64,000 nucleotides of DNA from Krasilnikovia cinnamomea (GTDB lineage Bacteria; Actinomycetota; Actinomycetes; Mycobacteriales; Micromonosporaceae). Numbering within the stretch: the stretch's first letter is position 1; every line of letters starts with the position of its first letter. A model generated the notes under the pieces. That model saw only the letters and a program-made list of their open reading frames with translations. It was not told the DNA's origin and did not search any database. Both the position numbers and the translations under genes were made by a program. This document shows, one piece after another, positions 25,210 to 36,185 of this stretch. The stretch covers positions 2,914,001 through 2,978,000 of the forward strand of contig NZ_SHKY01000001.1 of NCBI RefSeq assembly GCF_004217545.1, written 5' to 3'.

Positions 25210-25426
25210 CGGTGATCTCCTTGATCTTGCGTACGGATTCGTGCGTACGACCGGGGTGCCAGAGGGCAGGACCGCGCTGTCCTCCAGCAGGCAGTATTCC
25301 GCAGCCCCCGGGGCCGGGGGAAATCGCCCCGATTCCCGGTGCCCATCCGGCGGGATCGGGCTCCGCACGGCGCCACAGCGGTCGTACCGTGGAAGACGCA
25401 GTCCGCCCCACCGGAGGGAGCCGACG

Positions 25427-25609
25427 ATGACCCAGCCGCACCGCCTCGATGTGGAGGCCCCGGAAGCCGACGCCGCCGAACAGGCCGCGGTCGCGGATCC
25501 CCGGTGGGACGACGCCGCCGAGCCACGCGCCCCCGAGGACCTGGAGGCGCCCGACTGGGACGCGCAGGAGCAGGCCCAGGAGGTCCCGTTCGACGACGAC
25601 TACCGCTGA
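25427..25609 (+). CDS. Small acidic hypothetical protein, 60 aa
   Basis: A short protein of extreme composition: over a quarter Asp/Glu, no Lys and no Cys, ending VPFDDDYR. A strong GGAGGGAG lies six bases before ATG 25427, supporting translation. It is divergent from fbaA. No homology is recognised; it is likely intrinsically disordered, and a role cannot be assigned. Confidence 0.65.
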   Translation: MTQPHRLDVEAPEADAAEQAAVADPRWDDAAEPRAPEDLEAPDWDAQEQAQEVPFDDDYR

Positions 25610-25750
25610 GTCAGCGCGGCCGTAGTCCGGAATCTCCGCGGCCCAGGCGGGCAAGCCGTCGGCCGACGGCACTGAGATAGCCGTCACATTCCGCGGACGG
25701 ACGCCGCGTGCCACCCAGACGGAGCACAGCGGGCACTCAGCCTGTCCCGG

Positions 25751-25756
25751 TACCCT
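25751..25756 (+). promoter_or_regulatory. Putative -10 box for a leaderless transcript (dedA)
   Basis: TACCCT is followed by seven bases and GTG 25764, with no Shine-Dalgarno between them. Confidence 0.55.
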
Positions 25757-25763
25757 GCACTGC

Positions 25764-26582
25764 GTGACCTTCCGTGCCCTGTCCGAGCAGCTCGCCCTCA
25801 ACCCGATGGACCCGAAGGAGCTGTTGCAAACCTTCGGCCTGGTAGGCGTGTGGGCGATCCTCTTCGCGGAGACCGGCCTGCTCGTCGGCTTCTTCTTCCC
25901 CGGCGACTCGCTGCTGTTCCTGGCCGGGATCGCGGCGTCACCCGTCGCCGAATCGATCTTCGGCTCGGGTACGAAGCTCTCCCTGGCCGGGCTGCTGATC
26001 GGCGGGCCGATCTGCGCGATCGTCGGCGCCCAGTTCGGCCACTGGCTCGGGGCCCGATACGGCCGCAAGATGTTCGACCGGCCCAACTCCAAGATCTTCA
26101 AGAAAGAGTACGTGGAGAAGGCCGAGTACTACTTCGAGAAGTTCGGTCCGGCGAAGGCGGTGGTCCTGGCCCGGTTCATCCCGATCGTCCGGACGTTCCT
26201 GAACCCGGTCGCGGGCACCCTCGGCATGCCCGCCCGCAAGTTCCTGGTCTGGAACATCGTCGGCGCCATCGTCTGGGTCGACGGCATCCTGCTGGTGGGC
26301 TATCTGCTGGCGGACCAGATCCACCGGGCGATCGGCGACAAGATCGACCGTTACATCCTGCCCGTGGTCGCGCTGATCATCGCGATCTCGGTCCTGCCGA
26401 TCTTCATCGAGATTCTCCGCGAGCGCCGGGCCAAGCGGCGCGGCCCCGCCCCCGAGGAGCCGGACGCCGCGGCCGCGATCGGGGTCGTGGCCGCGGCGAG
26501 CATCGCCGGACTGGCCGAGTCGATCCGCGGCGACGACGAGGACGAACAGCGCCCGCACCACCGCGGCGACCACCGGGCCTGA
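25764..26582 (+). CDS. DedA family membrane protein (VTT domain)
   Basis: A 272-residue polytopic membrane protein. DedA proteins act in membrane homeostasis and are implicated in lipid-carrier or phospholipid scrambling. The family's motifs are clear: ETGLLVGFFFPGDSLLFLAG near residue 35 and the amphipathic FGPAKAVVLARFIPIVRTFLNPVAGTLGM region with the essential Arg residues and Pro. About five hydrophobic segments are seen. The last 50 residues are an Ala/acidic/His-rich cytoplasmic tail. The start is inferred from the leaderless -10 arrangement; a second start at Met15 (MDPKELL) is possible. Confidence 0.88.
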   Translation: MTFRALSEQLALNPMDPKELLQTFGLVGVWAILFAETGLLVGFFFPGDSLLFLAGIAASPVAESIFGSGTKLSLAGLLIGGPICAIVGAQFGHWLGARYGRKMFDRPNSKIFKKEYVEKAEYYFEKFGPAKAVVLARFIPIVRTFLNPVAGTLGMPARKFLVWNIVGAIVWVDGILLVGYLLADQIHRAIGDKIDRYILPVVALIIAISVLPIFIEILRERRAKRRGPAPEEPDAAAAIGVVAAASIAGLAESIRGDDEDEQRPHHRGDHRA

Positions 26583-26598
26583 CGCCCGGGTCGACCCG

Positions 26599-27270
26599 TC
26601 AGACGGTCACCGGGGCCGAACCGGCGAGGCGGTCGAGGAACTCCTCCGGGCACTCGCGGAGGCTGTCCAGACGCCCCGCCGCCAGCGCCCGGTAGGTCAG
26701 CGCGGCGGCCTCCTCCAGGTTGCGGGCCCGCTTGTGGGCCAGCTCCACGCTGTCGGCCAGCACCACGCAGCCGTGCTGGCTGAGGACGAGGCAGTCGGTG
26801 CCGTCGGCCGCCATGGCCGCGGTCAGCGCCGCGAGCTCGCCGCCGCCGGGCAGGCGGAACGGCACCGTGACGACCCGGCGCAGGTAGAACGCGTGGTCGG
26901 TGGTGACCAGGCGGACGTGCTCCCCCAACGCGTCGAGCAGCAGGACGGTCTGGGGGTGCAGGTGGACGATGGCGTTCACGTCGGGCCGGGCCCGGTACAG
27001 CGCCAGATGCAGGGGCAGTTCGCTGGTGGGCGCGACGCCGGACGGCACGGCCCCGATCACCGTCGGCGAGCCGTCGGAGATCCGTACGGCTGCGAAGGTC
27101 ACCCGGCTGAGCCGGTCGAGCCAGGCACCGGCTCCGGTGACCCAGCAGGCGTCGTCGTCGTTCACGCGGGCGGACAGATTTCCGCCCGATCCGCAGACCA
27201 GGCCGGCCTGGACGACGTCGTAGCCCACATGGGCCAGTTGGTCGCGCAGGTCACCAGGTACGTAGTTCAC
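26599..27270 (-). CDS. Class II aldolase/adducin family protein
   Basis: A 223-residue metal-dependent aldolase- or epimerase-fold protein (fuculose-phosphate aldolase-like). The typical pieces are CGSGGNLSAR (phosphate-binding GNxS), SELPLHLALYRARPDVNAIVHLHP with two zinc-ligand His, and a third His in SQHGCVV. The usual catalytic Glu lies in the SELPLH segment. The exact substrate cannot be told from sequence. GTG 27270 has GAGGAG six bases upstream. It is convergent with dedA, with a 16-nt gap. Confidence 0.8.
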   Translation of the reverse strand: MNYVPGDLRDQLAHVGYDVVQAGLVCGSGGNLSARVNDDDACWVTGAGAWLDRLSRVTFAAVRISDGSPTVIGAVPSGVAPTSELPLHLALYRARPDVNAIVHLHPQTVLLLDALGEHVRLVTTDHAFYLRRVVTVPFRLPGGGELAALTAAMAADGTDCLVLSQHGCVVLADSVELAHKRARNLEEAAALTYRALAAGRLDSLRECPEEFLDRLAGSAPVTV

Positions 27271-27323
27271 CGGAAGCTCCTCGGGTCCTCGGGGGTGGAC
27301 TTGTTGGAGGTCTCGCGATCCAG

Positions 27324-27355
27324 CCTGGCGTCACGCTGGTCGGGGTGACGCCAGG
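27324..27355 (-). terminator. Hairpin downstream of arsR-like gene
   Basis: A perfect 11-bp stem (CCTGGCGTCAC with its complement) and a 10-nt loop, 13 nt past the regulator's stop, before the aldolase-fold gene on the same strand. Confidence 0.7.
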
Positions 27356-27368
27356 CGTCGGCTTCCGG

Positions 27369-27746
27369 TCAGCGCGCCTTCTTCGTGGCCCGCTTGCGGG
27401 GCGGGGTCAGCAGGTCGGCGATGGTCGCGATGGCCGTCGGCACCAGGCGGTAGTACGCCCACACACCGCGCTTCTCACGCTCCAGCAGACCCGCCTCGGT
27501 CAGGATCCGCAAGTGGTGGCTGACGGTCGGCTGCGACAGGCCCAGTGGGGCGGTCAGGTCACAGACGCACGCCTCGCCGTCCGTTGCGGACTGAATGAGG
27601 CTGAGTAGACGCAGCCGTGCGGGGTCGGCGAGTGCTTTGAGCACTCCCGCCAGACGCTCGGCGTCGGCACGTTCAATTGGCTCGCCGGCAAGCGGCGAGA
27701 TCTGAGGCATTGTCATTTCCGCCAACGCAGTTCCCACGATCTCCAT
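27369..27746 (-). CDS. ArsR/SmtB family metal-responsive repressor
   Basis: A 125-residue winged helix-turn-helix repressor. The core runs from ERLAGVLKALADPARLRLL through the recognition helix LSQPTVSHHLRILTEAGLL to the wing EKRGVWAYYRLV. A CVCDL motif in helix alpha-3 (EACVCDL) is the classic thiolate metal site of ArsR/CadC-type sensors, so it probably responds to As(III), Cd(II), Pb(II) or a similar soft metal. No efflux or reductase gene is adjacent, so its target is not apparent and may be elsewhere. The basic tail (RKRATKKAR) is unusual. The start is uncertain: ATG 27746 or GTG 27737. Confidence 0.85.
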   Translation of the reverse strand: MEIVGTALAEMTMPQISPLAGEPIERADAERLAGVLKALADPARLRLLSLIQSATDGEACVCDLTAPLGLSQPTVSHHLRILTEAGLLEREKRGVWAYYRLVPTAIATIADLLTPPRKRATKKAR

Positions 27747-27803
27747 CCTTCCACCAACTGCATCGATTCTCCTGCATGTGGGCAGGAACGAACCGGCTAA
27801 CTT

Positions 27804-28199
27804 TCAGGCCGTAAGGCCGAGATCGGTCGTCGGGTCAGCCGATCGGGACGCCGAGCCGGCGACCCGGGCGGTCGCTTCAGTTCTCCGATCGACCATTACC
27901 TCGACACCGACTTCGGTCCCTGCCTCCTGCAACGCCTCAGCAGCCGTCTGGTCGCTGTCCATCGCTGTCGGGCTCTCGATCCACACCGGGGGAGTGAGAC
28001 GCCCCACATTGTCGATGTGTCGATCCGCGCCCCTATGGATCGACACACTCTGCATTCGTACAACCGCGCTGTGAGGCGTGGTCGCACTGTCCGGATCGCC
28101 ACCGTCACACAACGCTGCACGACCCGATGAAAGCACGCGACGACTCTGCGCGACGGTCGTTTCAGTGATGAATTTACGCAGGTCGTGGTGCGCTTCCAT
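27804..28199 (-). CDS. Doubtful hypothetical protein, 131 aa
   Basis: No homology recognised. The reading frame is open for 131 codons, but third-position GC is visibly lower than in neighbouring genes. It contains no membrane segment or known motif (MEAHHDLRKFITETTVAQSR at the start). In its favour, ATG 28199 has a TACCCT box seven bases upstream, the same leaderless arrangement as other genes here. Against it, the reverse strand also has long open frames in this stretch. It could be a horizontally acquired or decaying gene. Confidence 0.35.
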   Translation of the reverse strand: MEAHHDLRKFITETTVAQSRRVLSSGRAALCDGGDPDSATTPHSAVVRMQSVSIHRGADRHIDNVGRLTPPVWIESPTAMDSDQTAAEALQEAGTEVGVEVMVDRRTEATARVAGSASRSADPTTDLGLTA

Positions 28200-28206
28200 G
28201 ACATCG

Positions 28207-28212
28207 AGGGTA
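28207..28212 (-). promoter_or_regulatory. Possible -10 box upstream of the doubtful 131-aa gene
   Basis: TACCCT on the minus strand, seven bases before ATG 28199 with no ribosome-binding site. This is the main evidence that the small gene is expressed. Confidence 0.35.
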
Positions 28213-28572
28213 CTGGCTGGAAGGGAACGGAACGTACCGCCCTGCCCGGGCCGAAAGGGAACTATAGACCCTCAGCATTGCCATCCCGGATCTGTAAGTG
28301 TTGTTTACTGTAGGCCCACCGAAAGGGCTCCAGCAACCATAGAGGCAGCTCAAAGCGGGTTCTCGTACCAGCGCCGGGTTATCCGGACGCTCTCAGCATC
28401 CTCAGATCGAATCCTCAGTACTTACACAACATTGACAAACATCTGTCCGTCCAGCGGGCGGAACGACCCCGAGTAGGCACGCGGGAGACATCCGGACAGT
28501 CGACGCAACGGCATCCTTCGGCGTCAAACGATACCCGTTCGGGTGACCCACAAACGTCGATGCCTCGGCCAC
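28213..28572. other. AT-richer non-coding stretch
   Basis: About 360 nt with GC content near 50-55% by eye, well below the surroundings, and no convincing gene on either strand. It contains words such as GTAAGTGTTGTTTAC and CTTACACAACATTGACAAAC. No RNA gene, inverted repeat of transposon type or attachment site was identified. Confidence 0.5.
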
Positions 28573-29334
28573 TCAAGCCGACGGACGCGACCAGAATTCG
28601 TCGTCCTGCCCCGGCGTGGGCGTTATGGATGCAACCGGCGGGTAACCAGTGCCATAGGCTCCCGCACCGGTCCCATAGGGCGCGCCATGGCCAATGAGCA
28701 CACCGTGACCGTACGGCGAGCCCGGCGCGGCAGTGCCCGCGGTGGCGCCACCGGTAGCCTCCGGGCCCCGGCCGAAGAACGACGCGGGCGCGGCCAGCAG
28801 CAGGCCCGCCACGATCAGGTAGCCCACCATCTGGGCGACCGCCGCGGTCACGTTGAGGCCGATCCACCCGTCCGGGTAGGCGCCGCTGAGCGCGGCACCG
28901 AGCGACCCCGGGTCACCCTCGCCGCTGCGCTGTACGAGCACCATGATCAGGGAACCGAACCCGGCCAGCAGCCCCAGACCGGACACCACCCAGGTGCCGA
29001 TGCGGGCCGCGTTGCTGCCCCGGCGCAACCCGAGCGCCAGCACCACGCACAGCGCGAAGAGGATCACCGCGACGACCGCGCCGACCGCGGCCCCGATCCA
29101 CACCACGGACGCGAAGCCGTCGACCTCCGCGCTGGCGGCCCCCTGGGCGGCGTCGCGGAACCGGGTCACGACGCCCGGGGCGATCGCGATCGTGGTGATC
29201 GCGTACGCGAGGCCGGCCAGAGCCATCAGGCCGAGCAGGACCGCCGCGAGCGTCACCGACACCGGCCGGCGACGCGACGCAGGGGCCGCCGGCACCGTGG
29301 GCACGGCGACGGGCGGCGGGACTTGGTACGACAT
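28573..29334 (-). CDS. Four-helix membrane protein with Gly-rich tail, 253 aa
   Basis: Unknown function. After a Pro-rich N-terminus (MSYQVPPPVAVPTVPAAPAS) come four hydrophobic segments at about residues 27-50, 78-103, 110-133 and 165-190. A cytoplasmic Gly/Ala/Tyr-rich tail follows (SPYGHGVLIGHGAPYGTG). The pattern around the third helix (SNAARIGTWVVSGLGLLAGFG) closely parallels that of the next gene upstream (GRNGARITTWVLGGVALCCSGVG), so the two are paralogues. The products are probably inner-membrane proteins; the connection with cell envelope function is only a guess. Confidence 0.7.
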   Translation of the reverse strand: MSYQVPPPVAVPTVPAAPASRRRPVSVTLAAVLLGLMALAGLAYAITTIAIAPGVVTRFRDAAQGAASAEVDGFASVVWIGAAVGAVVAVILFALCVVLALGLRRGSNAARIGTWVVSGLGLLAGFGSLIMVLVQRSGEGDPGSLGAALSGAYPDGWIGLNVTAAVAQMVGYLIVAGLLLAAPASFFGRGPEATGGATAGTAAPGSPYGHGVLIGHGAPYGTGAGAYGTGYPPVASITPTPGQDDEFWSRPSA

Positions 29335-29412
29335 GTGACGGCTCCCCGGGTGATGCGTTGCGGCCCCGAACCTACCCGGGGTCGGGCCTCGCCGCCGCCC
29401 TTCCTCCGGTGC

Positions 29413-30591
29413 TCAGGGCTGGGCCGTGGGATCGGCGGGCGGTCCCGGCCGATCCTTGCGCTCCGCCCCGGGCGAGCCGTCGCCGGTCGATTTACCGGTG
29501 GGCGAGTTGTCGGTGGGCGAGCCGTCGCCGGTCGAAGCCTCCCCCGCAGCGCCGGGCGCAGCCGCGCCCGGTGCCGGACCGGGCGACGGCGGCTGGTCCG
29601 ACCCGGGCGAGAGCGGCTGGTCCGACCCGGGCGAGAGCGGCTGTTCCGGCCCGGATGCCAGCGGTGGATTTGGCAGCGGCGGTACCACACCACCGGGCGG
29701 GGTCGCCTCCGGAGCCGGCCCTGCCGGCTGGCCGAGCCCGGGATAGGGCGCCTGGCCGGGATATCCCATCCCACCCGAAGTGGGCTCCGGACCGGGATAC
29801 GTCGGCTGGCCCGGCATCGGCTGGCCGGGCACCGGCTGGCCCGGATACGGCTGGCCCGGCATCGGCTGGCCCGGCATCGGCTGGCCCGGCATCGGCTGGC
29901 CCGGATAGGGCGGCTGCGCGGGATTCGTCGGCTGGCCGGGATACGGCGGCTGGCCGGGATACGGCGGCTGCGCCATGGGATACCCCGGGTAGGCGGGATA
30001 CGGCAGCGACGGATCCCACGCGGGCTGCGCCGCCCGGAAGTACGCGTTCGACGCGGGCAGGGCCAGCAGAATCAACGCGGCCAGCAGGGTGAGCAGCCCC
30101 AGCGCCGAGAGGATGGTGGTGACCGGCATGTACCAGGAAGGCAGTTCCTCGCTGAGCCGGCGCTCCAGCTCGCGCGAACTGGGCCCCGCGCTACCACCGG
30201 TGTCGACGTTCAGGGAGCTGGAGACCGCCGTGCCCGCCAGGCCGACCCCGCTGCAGCACAGCGCGACGCCGCCCAGCACCCAGGTCGTGATCCGGGCCCC
30301 GTTCCGTCCACGGCCGTTGAAGATGGCCAGGATGGCGAGCGCCGCAGCGAACAGCACGTTGACCACGAGTCCGATGACGCTGGCAACCACGGCCACGGTC
30401 TCGGTGCCCTCTGCCGCGGTGCCCTGGTACGCCTCGCGGTAGACCTTGGTGATCGTTCCGACGCCGCTGAGCGTGATCACGGCGCCGATCAGGGACAGCG
30501 CAGCGGTCGCGTACAGCAGATAGGACGAGATGGTGACGAGCCCCGGTCGCGTCCTCGGCGCCGGTGCTTGTGGATACATGGGAACGGCCAC
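29413..30591 (-). CDS. Four-helix membrane protein with PGQP-repeat tail, 392 aa
   Basis: Paralogue of the preceding membrane protein and in the same orientation, 78 nt apart. It has four hydrophobic segments in the first 200 residues (TISSYLLYATAALSLIGAV; VAVVASVIGLVVNVLFAAAL; ARITTWVLGGVALCC; TTILSALGLLTLLAALILLAL), with an extracytoplasmic loop carrying VSSSLNVDTGGSAGPSS between helices three and four. The last 190 residues are Pro/Gly/Gln-rich, with PYPGQP and MPGQP repeats and then Ser/Pro/Asp-rich repeats. GTG 30591 is chosen because AAGGAGGG lies six bases upstream. Function unknown. Confidence 0.7.
   Translation of the reverse strand: MAVPMYPQAPAPRTRPGLVTISSYLLYATAALSLIGAVITLSGVGTITKVYREAYQGTAAEGTETVAVVASVIGLVVNVLFAAALAILAIFNGRGRNGARITTWVLGGVALCCSGVGLAGTAVSSSLNVDTGGSAGPSSRELERRLSEELPSWYMPVTTILSALGLLTLLAALILLALPASNAYFRAAQPAWDPSLPYPAYPGYPMAQPPYPGQPPYPGQPTNPAQPPYPGQPMPGQPMPGQPMPGQPYPGQPVPGQPMPGQPTYPGPEPTSGGMGYPGQAPYPGLGQPAGPAPEATPPGGVVPPLPNPPLASGPEQPLSPGSDQPLSPGSDQPPSPGPAPGAAAPGAAGEASTGDGSPTDNSPTGKSTGDGSPGAERKDRPGPPADPTAQP
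29799..29965 (-). repeat. 15-nt tandem repeats encoding PGQPM-type units
   Basis: Nine or so 15-bp units (GGCATCGGCTGGCCC and variants on the plus strand) encode (M/Y/V)PGQP on the minus strand within the membrane protein's tail. Confidence 0.75.
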
Positions 30592-30925
30592 GAAGATCCC
30601 TCCTTGATCCACTGACGGTACCGTTCGGACGCTACGCCCGCGACCGCCGGTTCGCGCACCGTAACGAAGGACGCCAACGGAGCGAATCGGGCCTGTGTGC
30701 AACGGATCGCTCGATCGAGGGGCGACAGCGTCAACTCCCGGCCCGTAAACTGCGTACTCGTGGCGCCTCGTCGGCAGGAGACCTCCCCGACGGCGCCCGT
30801 TGTCCGCCCAGGTCGCCGCCCCCGCCCACAGACCGCCGGGGCCCAGGCTGACCGGATCCGGGCACCTTCGCCATTACGCGAGCCGCGTGACCATGCCGCG
30901 GCCGCCCCAGACCTGACAAGGACCG
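30592..30925. other. Divergent intergenic region
   Basis: A 334-nt region between the four-helix membrane gene and a small plus-strand gene. It should hold both promoters. No gene or structured RNA was recognised. Confidence 0.45.
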
Positions 30926-31111
30926 GTGAGTCCCATGCCACACGCCGACACGCTGACCGTCGTGCACCATGACGACACGAAGACCCGGTATACCGACGTC
31001 CGTTATCAACTGATCCGCGACGGGATCCGGATCTGGTCCCGTGAGGGGGAACACTCCCTCACGGACATCCTGATGACGCACGCCTACCGGCGCCGGGAAC
31101 AGAAGCACTGA
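30926..31111 (+). CDS. Small hypothetical protein, 61 aa
   Basis: A compact basic/polar protein (TLTVVHHDDTKTRYTDVRYQ, then LIRDGIRIWSREGEHSLTDI) with no membrane segment. It has normal codon bias for this genome and is followed ten bases later by a strong terminator, so it is likely genuine. GTG 30926 has AAGGA nearby, and ATG 30935 is an alternative start. Not recognised. Confidence 0.6.
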   Translation: MSPMPHADTLTVVHHDDTKTRYTDVRYQLIRDGIRIWSREGEHSLTDILMTHAYRRREQKH

Positions 31112-31120
31112 CCGTACGAG

Positions 31121-31153
31121 ACGAGGGCCCTGCCGCACCGGCAGGGCCCTCGT
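31121..31153. terminator. Bidirectional hairpin between small gene and clpB
   Basis: A 15-bp perfect stem (ACGAGGGCCCTGCCG with its complement) and a CAC loop, between convergent stops at 31111 and 31167. Confidence 0.8.
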
Positions 31154-31166
31154 TCCGTCCACGAAC

Positions 31167-33755
<2,589 letters not shown>

Positions 33756-33800
33756 GTGCTCCCCTGATCGGTGATTCCGCCCGGGTACAGCGCCCGCAGA

Positions 33801-33820
33801 CTTGAGCGTATTCCACTCAA
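33801..33820 (-). promoter_or_regulatory. HAIR operator (HspR-binding) upstream of clpB
   Basis: CTTGAGC-N7-ACTCAA matches the HAIR consensus CTTGAGT-N7-ACTCAAG except at the end positions of the half-sites. It lies 46-65 bases upstream of the clpB start. HspR is encoded in the same window (38626-39066). Confidence 0.8.
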
Positions 33821-33975
33821 CCTTAAGACCGGCCGTCCACCCCGACAACGGGACGGCCCGCGGACTCTGTGAGCGTCGCCACATCTGGACGAAAGTCCTC
33901 AAGTCGGCGCTCAGCGGCCCGGACGAGCGGCCGATAGGAACGTCGGACATTTTCGGAACCGGGGGAGGGCGGCGC

Positions 33976-36156
33976 ATGAGCGCGGCGGGTAGTGCAAGTG
34001 ACGAGGCCGCGGTGGCGGAGGTGACGGGACCGGCGTACCGGATGAGCGTCCGGGCCTCGCTCCTGCGCACGGCCGGGTTCGCCGCCGTGTACGCGGTCGC
34101 CTTCGCCGCCGGACGGATGACCGTGGTCAGCGGCAGTCACCTGGCCCTGCTGTGGCCCGCCGCCGGGGTCGCCGTCGTCTGGTTCTGCGCCCAGCGGCGC
34201 GCCCGCCTGCGGTGGGTGGACGCCCTGGCCCTGTTCACGATCGGCCTGCTCGGCAACACGCTGACCGGAGCCGGTCCGACCCTCGGCGCGGTCCTCGCCC
34301 TGGCCAACCTCGTGCAGGTCGTCGCATTCTCGGCGCTGCTTTCCCGATGGCGACCGGCGCTGTGGGGAGCCGGTGGGCACCTGCGGCCGTCCACGCCCAG
34401 GGACCTGATGTGTGTGCTGGGCACGATCGTGGTCGCGGTGCTCGCCGGCGCGACCACCAGCCAGGCCGGGATGTGGCTGGTCACCGGGCAGCTCACCGGG
34501 TCGTCGTTCATCGCGTGGATCACCCGCGACATCGCCAGCGCGGTCGTGATCGGCGTCGCCGGGATGTGGTTCGGGCCGGCGATGAGCGCCTTCCGCGAGC
34601 GGCACGGGTCACTGGTCGGCTGGTGGCGCGACGCGGACTGCGACCTGCGGCTGATCCCCACGTGGCGGGTCGCCGAGTACCTGGCCGTGGCGACCTGCTC
34701 GCTCATCGCCTACCTGATCGGGCTGGTGTCCGACAACGGGCTCCCGCTGATCGCCGTGACCGCCTGGGCGGCCATCCGCCTGCACACCGGTTTCGTGGTG
34801 CTGAACAACCTGGTCCTCGCCGGGGCCTCGATCACCTTCACCCTGCGCGGGGACGGCGCCCTGGCCACCATCCCCGACCCGTACCTACGCGCGGTGACCG
34901 CGCACGTGCTCTTCGCCGTGGTGGCGGTCGCCGCGCTCGCGCTGGCCCTCGGACGCGACGAGCGCCAGGGGCTGGTCCGCGAGCTCGCGGACCAGCGCGA
35001 GCAGGCCCGGCAGCACGCCGCGCTGATGAGCGCGATCATCGACTCGATGGGCGACGCCCTGTCCCTCGTCGACGGCCGGGGCCGGGTCGTGCTGCGAAAC
35101 CCTGCCGCGGTACGCCTGCTCGGCGAGGTCGAGGTGGTCGGTGACGCGCACCGGCGGTTGCGCCGCCTCGACGGCACCCCGGTCCCCACCGAGGCACTGC
35201 CGCACACCCGGGCCCTGGCCGGGGACCATGTCGAGGGCGAAGACCTGCTCGTCCACAAGCCCGGCGACCACGACGCCCGCATCGTCCAGGTGACCGCCAC
35301 CCCGCTGCCCAACGGGCACGGCTGCCGCAGCGCCGTCGTGCTCTACCACGACGTCACCGCGGAACGCCGCCACCGCGACCATCTCGTCAACTTCGCCGGC
35401 GCCGTGGCACACGACCTGCAGAGCCCGCTGACCGCCGTCGAGGGCTGGACCGAGCTCGCCTCCGACGCCCTCGAGGCGGAACAGCCCGCGATCGACCGCT
35501 CCCGGGACAGCCTCACCCGGGTCTCCCGCGCCGCCACCCGCATGCGCGGACTCATCAACGACCTGCTGGCGTACACCGCCGCCCGCGACGCCGACCTGAC
35601 CCCCACCCGGGTCGAGCTCGCCGGCCTGGTCGCCGACGTCACCGCCGCCCGCGCGGATGCCGCGGTCGCCGCCGGCCGACCGGCCCCGCAGCTGGCGCCG
35701 GGCCGGCTCCACCCCGTGCACGCCGACGCCGGAGCGGTCCGGCAGCTGCTGGACAACCTCATCGGCAACGCGATCAAGTACACCGCGCCCGGCGTCACTG
35801 CGCATCTGAAGATCACCAGCACCCGCCGCGACGACATCGTCGAGGTGACCATCGCCGACAACGGCATCGGCATCCCACCCGGGCAGCACGAGGCGATCTT
35901 CGACGACTTCCACCGCGCCCACGCCGGTGGCGCCTACGCCGGCACCGGCCTCGGCCTGGCCATCTGCCACCGCATCGTCAGCCGCCACGGCGGTACCATC
36001 GCCGCGGACGACAACCCCGGCGGCGGCTCCCGCTTCACCTTCACCCTGCCCGCCGCCGACCCGCCGCCGACAACCGGCCATCCTGACGTGGCGCTCGCCC
36101 TGCCCACCACCGCCGCGCCGACCCGGACCGGCGACCGGGTGCCCGCGCGGGCCTAG
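33976..36156 (+). CDS. Membrane sensor histidine kinase with MASE1 and PAS domains
   Basis: A 726-residue two-component sensor. The N-terminal MASE1-like domain has about eight hydrophobic segments (residues 25-310). It is followed by a coiled linker, a PAS-like domain (ALMSAIIDSMGDALSLVDGRGRVV, about 352-465), and a HisKA domain with phospho-acceptor His479 in AGAVAHDLQSPLTAVEGW. An HATPase_c domain shows the N box LLDNLIGNAIKYT, G1 DNGIGIP and G2 GTGLGLAI. ATG 33976 has GGGGGAGGG upstream. No response regulator gene is adjacent, so it is an orphan kinase here. It diverges from clpB; the HAIR site lies 156 nt upstream of its start. Confidence 0.88.
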   Translation: MSAAGSASDEAAVAEVTGPAYRMSVRASLLRTAGFAAVYAVAFAAGRMTVVSGSHLALLWPAAGVAVVWFCAQRRARLRWVDALALFTIGLLGNTLTGAGPTLGAVLALANLVQVVAFSALLSRWRPALWGAGGHLRPSTPRDLMCVLGTIVVAVLAGATTSQAGMWLVTGQLTGSSFIAWITRDIASAVVIGVAGMWFGPAMSAFRERHGSLVGWWRDADCDLRLIPTWRVAEYLAVATCSLIAYLIGLVSDNGLPLIAVTAWAAIRLHTGFVVLNNLVLAGASITFTLRGDGALATIPDPYLRAVTAHVLFAVVAVAALALALGRDERQGLVRELADQREQARQHAALMSAIIDSMGDALSLVDGRGRVVLRNPAAVRLLGEVEVVGDAHRRLRRLDGTPVPTEALPHTRALAGDHVEGEDLLVHKPGDHDARIVQVTATPLPNGHGCRSAVVLYHDVTAERRHRDHLVNFAGAVAHDLQSPLTAVEGWTELASDALEAEQPAIDRSRDSLTRVSRAATRMRGLINDLLAYTAARDADLTPTRVELAGLVADVTAARADAAVAAGRPAPQLAPGRLHPVHADAGAVRQLLDNLIGNAIKYTAPGVTAHLKITSTRRDDIVEVTIADNGIGIPPGQHEAIFDDFHRAHAGGAYAGTGLGLAICHRIVSRHGGTIAADDNPGGGSRFTFTLPAADPPPTTGHPDVALALPTTAAPTRTGDRVPARA

Positions 36157-36173
36157 AGCACACCGCGTTCGGA

Positions 36174-36179
36174 TACCGT
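36174..36179 (+). promoter_or_regulatory. Putative -10 box for a leaderless transcript (antiporter operon)
   Basis: TACCGT is followed by six bases and GTG 36186, without a Shine-Dalgarno sequence. Confidence 0.5.
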
Positions 36180-36185
36180 TGTCGG

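Noticed and set aside
28078..28476. Plus-strand open frame of 132 codons in the AT-richer patch
   Set aside because: No ribosome-binding site or leaderless promoter, poor codon bias and no recognisable features.
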